The notes beneath the pieces were generated by a model that saw only the letters and a program-made list of their open reading frames with translations, was not told where the DNA came from and made no database searches. The translations under genes were made by a program, and so were the position numbers. This document shows positions 61,435 through 64,000 of a stretch of DNA of 64,000 bases, piece after piece. Every line of letters begins with the position of its first letter. The first letter of the stretch is position 1. Origin of the DNA: Methylacidiphilum infernorum V4 (GTDB taxonomy: Bacteria > Verrucomicrobiota > Verrucomicrobiia > Methylacidiphilales > Methylacidiphilaceae); the NCBI RefSeq assembly GCF_000019665.1, contig NC_010794.1, positions 558,001 to 622,000 on the forward strand, written 5' to 3'.

Positions 61435-63250
61435 TGAATTGAAAGGTCTTTCTCAGCTTAAATTCCTCCTGTTTTCCCGGGTTCCATTGATCCAGGGGCC
61501 GTAAGTAGCCGACAACCCGGGAGTATACTTCGCAAGGTTTTCCGCACCGTGGACAGCGGCTCTGTTCTCCGGAAAGATAACCATGTTCTGGACAGATCGA
61601 AAAGGTAGGGGTCAAAGTAAAATAGGGAATTTTGTATTTGGAACAGACAGCTTGGACAAAAGGAGGGATCGATTGGGGTTCATCGATTTTTTGTCCGAGA
61701 AAAAAGTGGAGGACCGTCCCTCCTGTATAACGAGATTGAAGTTCTTCTTGATGTTCCAAGGCTACAAAGGGATCTGTCGTAAAATGAACGGGTAGTTGGG
61801 TTGAATTCGTATAGAAAGGCGCTGCTCCTTTTTTTACAGCTTCTTCGTTGGCTACACGGATAGCGGGAAACATCGCCTTGTCGATTCGTGCAAGCCGGTA
61901 GCTTGTGGCTTCGGCGGGAGTAGCTTCAAGATTATAATTATTTTGTGTTTCTTTTTGAAATGCGAGCAGAGTCCCTCTCAAGGTATCGAGCACCTTGATG
62001 GCGAAGGCCTTCCCTTCGGGATCGGCTATGCTTTTGCCCATGAAATTTAAACAGGCCTCGTTCATACCTATGATTCCAATCGTTGAGAAGTGGTTTGCCC
62101 AGTAGGCCCCAAATCTCTGGTAGACGCCCTTGAGATAAAACTTGCTGTAAGGATAGAGGCCTTTTGCAATCCACCCTTCCAGGGCTTTTCTTTTCGCTTC
62201 GAGCGCTTTTTTAGCCAGCTCCATCAGCTCTTGAAGCCTCTCAAGAAATTCAGCTTCGCTCTTGGACAGAAAGCCTATTCGGGGCAGGTTGATCGTGACT
62301 ACACCGATTGAACCGGTCAAGGGGTTTGAGCCGAAAAGCCCCCCTCCTCTGCGTAATAGTTGTGTCAAATCGAGCCTGAGCCGACAACACATGCTGCGGA
62401 CATCGTCGACTTTCAAGTCTGAATTGATGAAGTTGGCAAAATAAGGGATCCCGTACTTTGCAGTCATTTTCCAGAGGGCATCGGCAGCGGGTCCTTTCCA
62501 GGGAAACTGGGAGGTAATGTTGTAGGTGGGAATAGGAAAAGTAAAAACCCTGCCCCGAGCGTCGCCTTCCAAAAAAACCTCGCAAAATAGCCGGTTTAAA
62601 ATATCTATTTCTGGTTGAAACTCTCCATAAGTTTCTTTCTTAATTTTACCCCCGATCAAGACAGCTTCGTTTTGTAAAAAATGGGGAGGGTTCAAGTCTA
62701 GGGTCAGGTTGGTGAACGGAGCTTGAAATCCCACCCGTGTGGGAACGTTTAAATTAAACAAAAATTGTTGGAGCAGTTGGCGGATCTCTTTTTCCTTTAG
62801 GTTGTCATAACGGATGAAAGGAGCCAGCAAAGTATCAAAATTGGAAAAAGCTTGGGCGCCCGCTGCCTCTCCCTGGAGCGTGTAAAAAAAGTTGACTACT
62901 TGGTTGAGAGCGGTGCTGAAATGCAAGGGAGGACCGCTTTCCATCCTCCCTTCCACGCCCATGAATCCCTTTGCAAGGAAATCGGCTAGGTCCCATCCCA
63001 TACAATAGACTCCCAATACCTGGAGATTATGGATATGGAAATCTCCTCTTTCGAAAGCTTCCTTGACTTCTGGAGGATAGATTTTCTGTAGCCAGTAACT
63101 TTTTGAAATTTTCGAGGAAAGGTAGAAATTCAGTCCCTGCAGGGAATAGGACATGTTGCTGTTTTCTTTGATTTCCCAGCAAGACCGGGAAAGATAGTCA
63201 TCTACAAGCTTTGATGGTTCAAGGCTTTCATCCAATGGGGAATCTTGCAT
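61415..63250 (-). CDS. nrdD: Anaerobic (class III) ribonucleoside-triphosphate reductase
   Basis: 611 aa. Oxygen-sensitive glycyl-radical RNR: the zinc site CPEHGYLSGEQSRCPRCGKP, and the radical Gly in SRVVGYLRPLDQWNPGKQEE. Active-site regions include VPTRVGFQAPFTNLTLDL and CCRLRLDLTQLLRRGGGLFG. The N-terminal ATP-cone seen in many NrdD is absent or very short, as in thermophilic subgroups, so overall dATP control may be lost. It makes dNTPs when oxygen is low. Confidence 0.94.
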   Translation of the reverse strand: MQDSPLDESLEPSKLVDDYLSRSCWEIKENSNMSYSLQGLNFYLSSKISKSYWLQKIYPPEVKEAFERGDFHIHNLQVLGVYCMGWDLADFLAKGFMGVEGRMESGPPLHFSTALNQVVNFFYTLQGEAAGAQAFSNFDTLLAPFIRYDNLKEKEIRQLLQQFLFNLNVPTRVGFQAPFTNLTLDLNPPHFLQNEAVLIGGKIKKETYGEFQPEIDILNRLFCEVFLEGDARGRVFTFPIPTYNITSQFPWKGPAADALWKMTAKYGIPYFANFINSDLKVDDVRSMCCRLRLDLTQLLRRGGGLFGSNPLTGSIGVVTINLPRIGFLSKSEAEFLERLQELMELAKKALEAKRKALEGWIAKGLYPYSKFYLKGVYQRFGAYWANHFSTIGIIGMNEACLNFMGKSIADPEGKAFAIKVLDTLRGTLLAFQKETQNNYNLEATPAEATSYRLARIDKAMFPAIRVANEEAVKKGAAPFYTNSTQLPVHFTTDPFVALEHQEELQSRYTGGTVLHFFLGQKIDEPQSIPPFVQAVCSKYKIPYFTLTPTFSICPEHGYLSGEQSRCPRCGKPCEVYSRVVGYLRPLDQWNPGKQEEFKLRKTFQFNENRGH

Positions 63251-63265
63251 AAAAGGATAAACTCC

Positions 63266-63646
63266 TTAAACCGATTTTTGCATGATCTCCTTGAGGATGT
63301 TTTCCACCTCTTCAGCGACTTTATGGAGTCCCGGGGCCTTGAATAACTCGATCGTTTTTCGTGGAGAGAGGGTTGCGACTATCCTATGGGACTTGTATTC
63401 GTAGAGAGCAATTCGGCAAGGAAGAGCGGTTGAAACTTCAGGATTCTGCTCAAGGACCTGTTGGGCAAACCTTGGAGAACAAATTTCGAGGATCAGGCAA
63501 GGGTAATGGAGGGCAAAGCCTTTATTTTCCAAAGTCTTGGAAATGTCGTGGACCGCCATTACTCCGAAGTTTTTCTCTATCGCGTTGGCTTCCAAGGCTT
63601 TTCTTAATTCTTCGATACTTTTTTTGCTTTCGTAAGCGATGAGCAT
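63266..63646 (-). CDS. DUF302-family protein
   Basis: 126 aa from the ATG at 63646 (MLIAYESKKSIEELRKALEA), which has a strong AGGAG ribosome site 7 bases upstream; the longer frame adds 41 unlikely residues. DUF302 pattern: KNFGVMAVHDISKTLENKGF, YPCLILEICSPRFAQQVLEQ, TALPCRIALYEYKSHRIVAT. The function of the family is unsettled; the fold may bind small ligands or haem. It lies 15 bp before nrdD and is probably cotranscribed. Confidence 0.88.
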   Translation of the reverse strand: MLIAYESKKSIEELRKALEANAIEKNFGVMAVHDISKTLENKGFALHYPCLILEICSPRFAQQVLEQNPEVSTALPCRIALYEYKSHRIVATLSPRKTIELFKAPGLHKVAEEVENILKEIMQKSV

Positions 63647-63897
63647 GATCGACTCCTTTTTTTCTTTAATTATAATCCAACAGCATCGCTTTTTCCAGTC
63701 AGGAAAGGGAAAGAAGGATATTGCCAAAAGGCCGAAATCCGCCTTTGCAAGGGACAAATAGGATTGCAAAAATTTTTATAAATTTATAAAAAACTTTTTT
63801 TCATCTCATTAAAAGCGATAAATTTAATTGCAAGTTGTTGGGCTTTTTGAGCTAATAGCTCGTGGCTAATCAGCAGAGATAGAAAGGAGTCTTTTCT

Positions 63898-64000
63898 TTG
63901 AGAATAGCTCAGGTGGCTTCTCTTTACGAACCGGTTCCTCCTCCCCGTTACGGAGGGACAGAACGGATTATTTCTTACTTGACAGAAGAGCTTGTAAGAG
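63898..64000 (+). CDS. Glycosyltransferase family 4, N-terminal fragment cut by window end
   Basis: A TTG at 63898 with AAAGGAG eight bases upstream opens a frame that runs off the window: MRIAQVASLYEPVPPPRYGG followed by TERIISYLTEELVR. This is the characteristic N-terminus of GT4 enzymes (the PPxxYGGTE loop contacts the nucleotide sugar). The rest, including the EX7E motif, lies beyond position 64000. Product class is confident, sugar unknown. Confidence 0.8.
   Translation, partial: MRIAQVASLYEPVPPPRYGGTERIISYLTEELVR

Overview
The window is a 64 kb piece of a moderate-GC bacterial chromosome with about 55 genes, mostly monocistronic or in short operons. Gene content (SBP56-type methanethiol oxidase, class III ribonucleotide reductase, a CzcA-type efflux operon, cyanase, reductive pyrimidine catabolism, IS607 remnants) and the many Lys/Phe-rich signal peptides fit a verrucomicrobial methanotroph of the Methylacidiphilum type. 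This assignment is inference: no rRNA or marker gene is present.

Layout. 1-12 kb: FecR-like secreted protein, undecaprenyl-phosphate sugar transferase, FkbM methyltransferase, gamma-glutamylcyclotransferase-like protein, LuxR-type regulator, OmpR-type regulator with a degenerate receiver, TonB-like protein, outer-membrane barrel, and an APH/AAA fusion kinase. 12-17 kb: hydantoinase/oxoprolinase pair hyuA-hyuB, separated by an unusual 0.5 kb spacer. 17-25 kb: an RND metal-efflux operon (two TolC paralogues, a short adaptor, a CzcA-like pump), followed by an L,D-transpeptidase gene split by a 567-bp IS607 derivative. 25-33 kb: phosphoglycerate mutase, a two-component system, a class V aminotransferase, an OYE-type flavoenzyme, ribulose-phosphate epimerase and an MmgE/PrpD protein. 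33-41 kb: methanethiol oxidase with a membrane partner, aquaporin, PhoD phosphatase, DNA polymerase IV and a TauE/SafE exporter. 41-52 kb: CapA-like protein, a decayed S9 peptidase gene, a double TonB-domain protein, then a five-gene reductive pyrimidine operon (nucleoside hydrolase, PreT, PreA, dihydropyrimidinase, carbamoylase). 52-60 kb: TPR protein and a duplicated DUF799/GNA1162-like protein, a DUF6607-like protein, the second copy of the IS607 derivative just upstream of cyanase, an amidase, and a GC-rich relic region. 60-64 kb: DUF302-nrdD-nrdG-SRPBCC operon and the first codons of a family 4 glycosyltransferase.

The most unusual object is the 567-bp mobile element present twice (about 17.24-17.81 and 56.06-56.63 kb). 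It keeps both ends of an IS607-family transposon but has lost the middle. The MerR-like DNA-binding head of TnpA is fused to the zinc-ribbon tail of TnpB, and the 3' end keeps two hairpins of the kind found in TnpB guide RNAs. The copies differ at 8 positions by my alignment. One copy splits an L,D-transpeptidase gene exactly between GG dinucleotides; the other sits 6 bp before the cyanase start codon. This looks like a minimal element mobilised in trans that may still supply an orphan guide RNA.

A second theme is nitrogen salvage: the pyrimidine operon, HyuAB, an amidase and cyanase all release ammonia from organic nitrogen.
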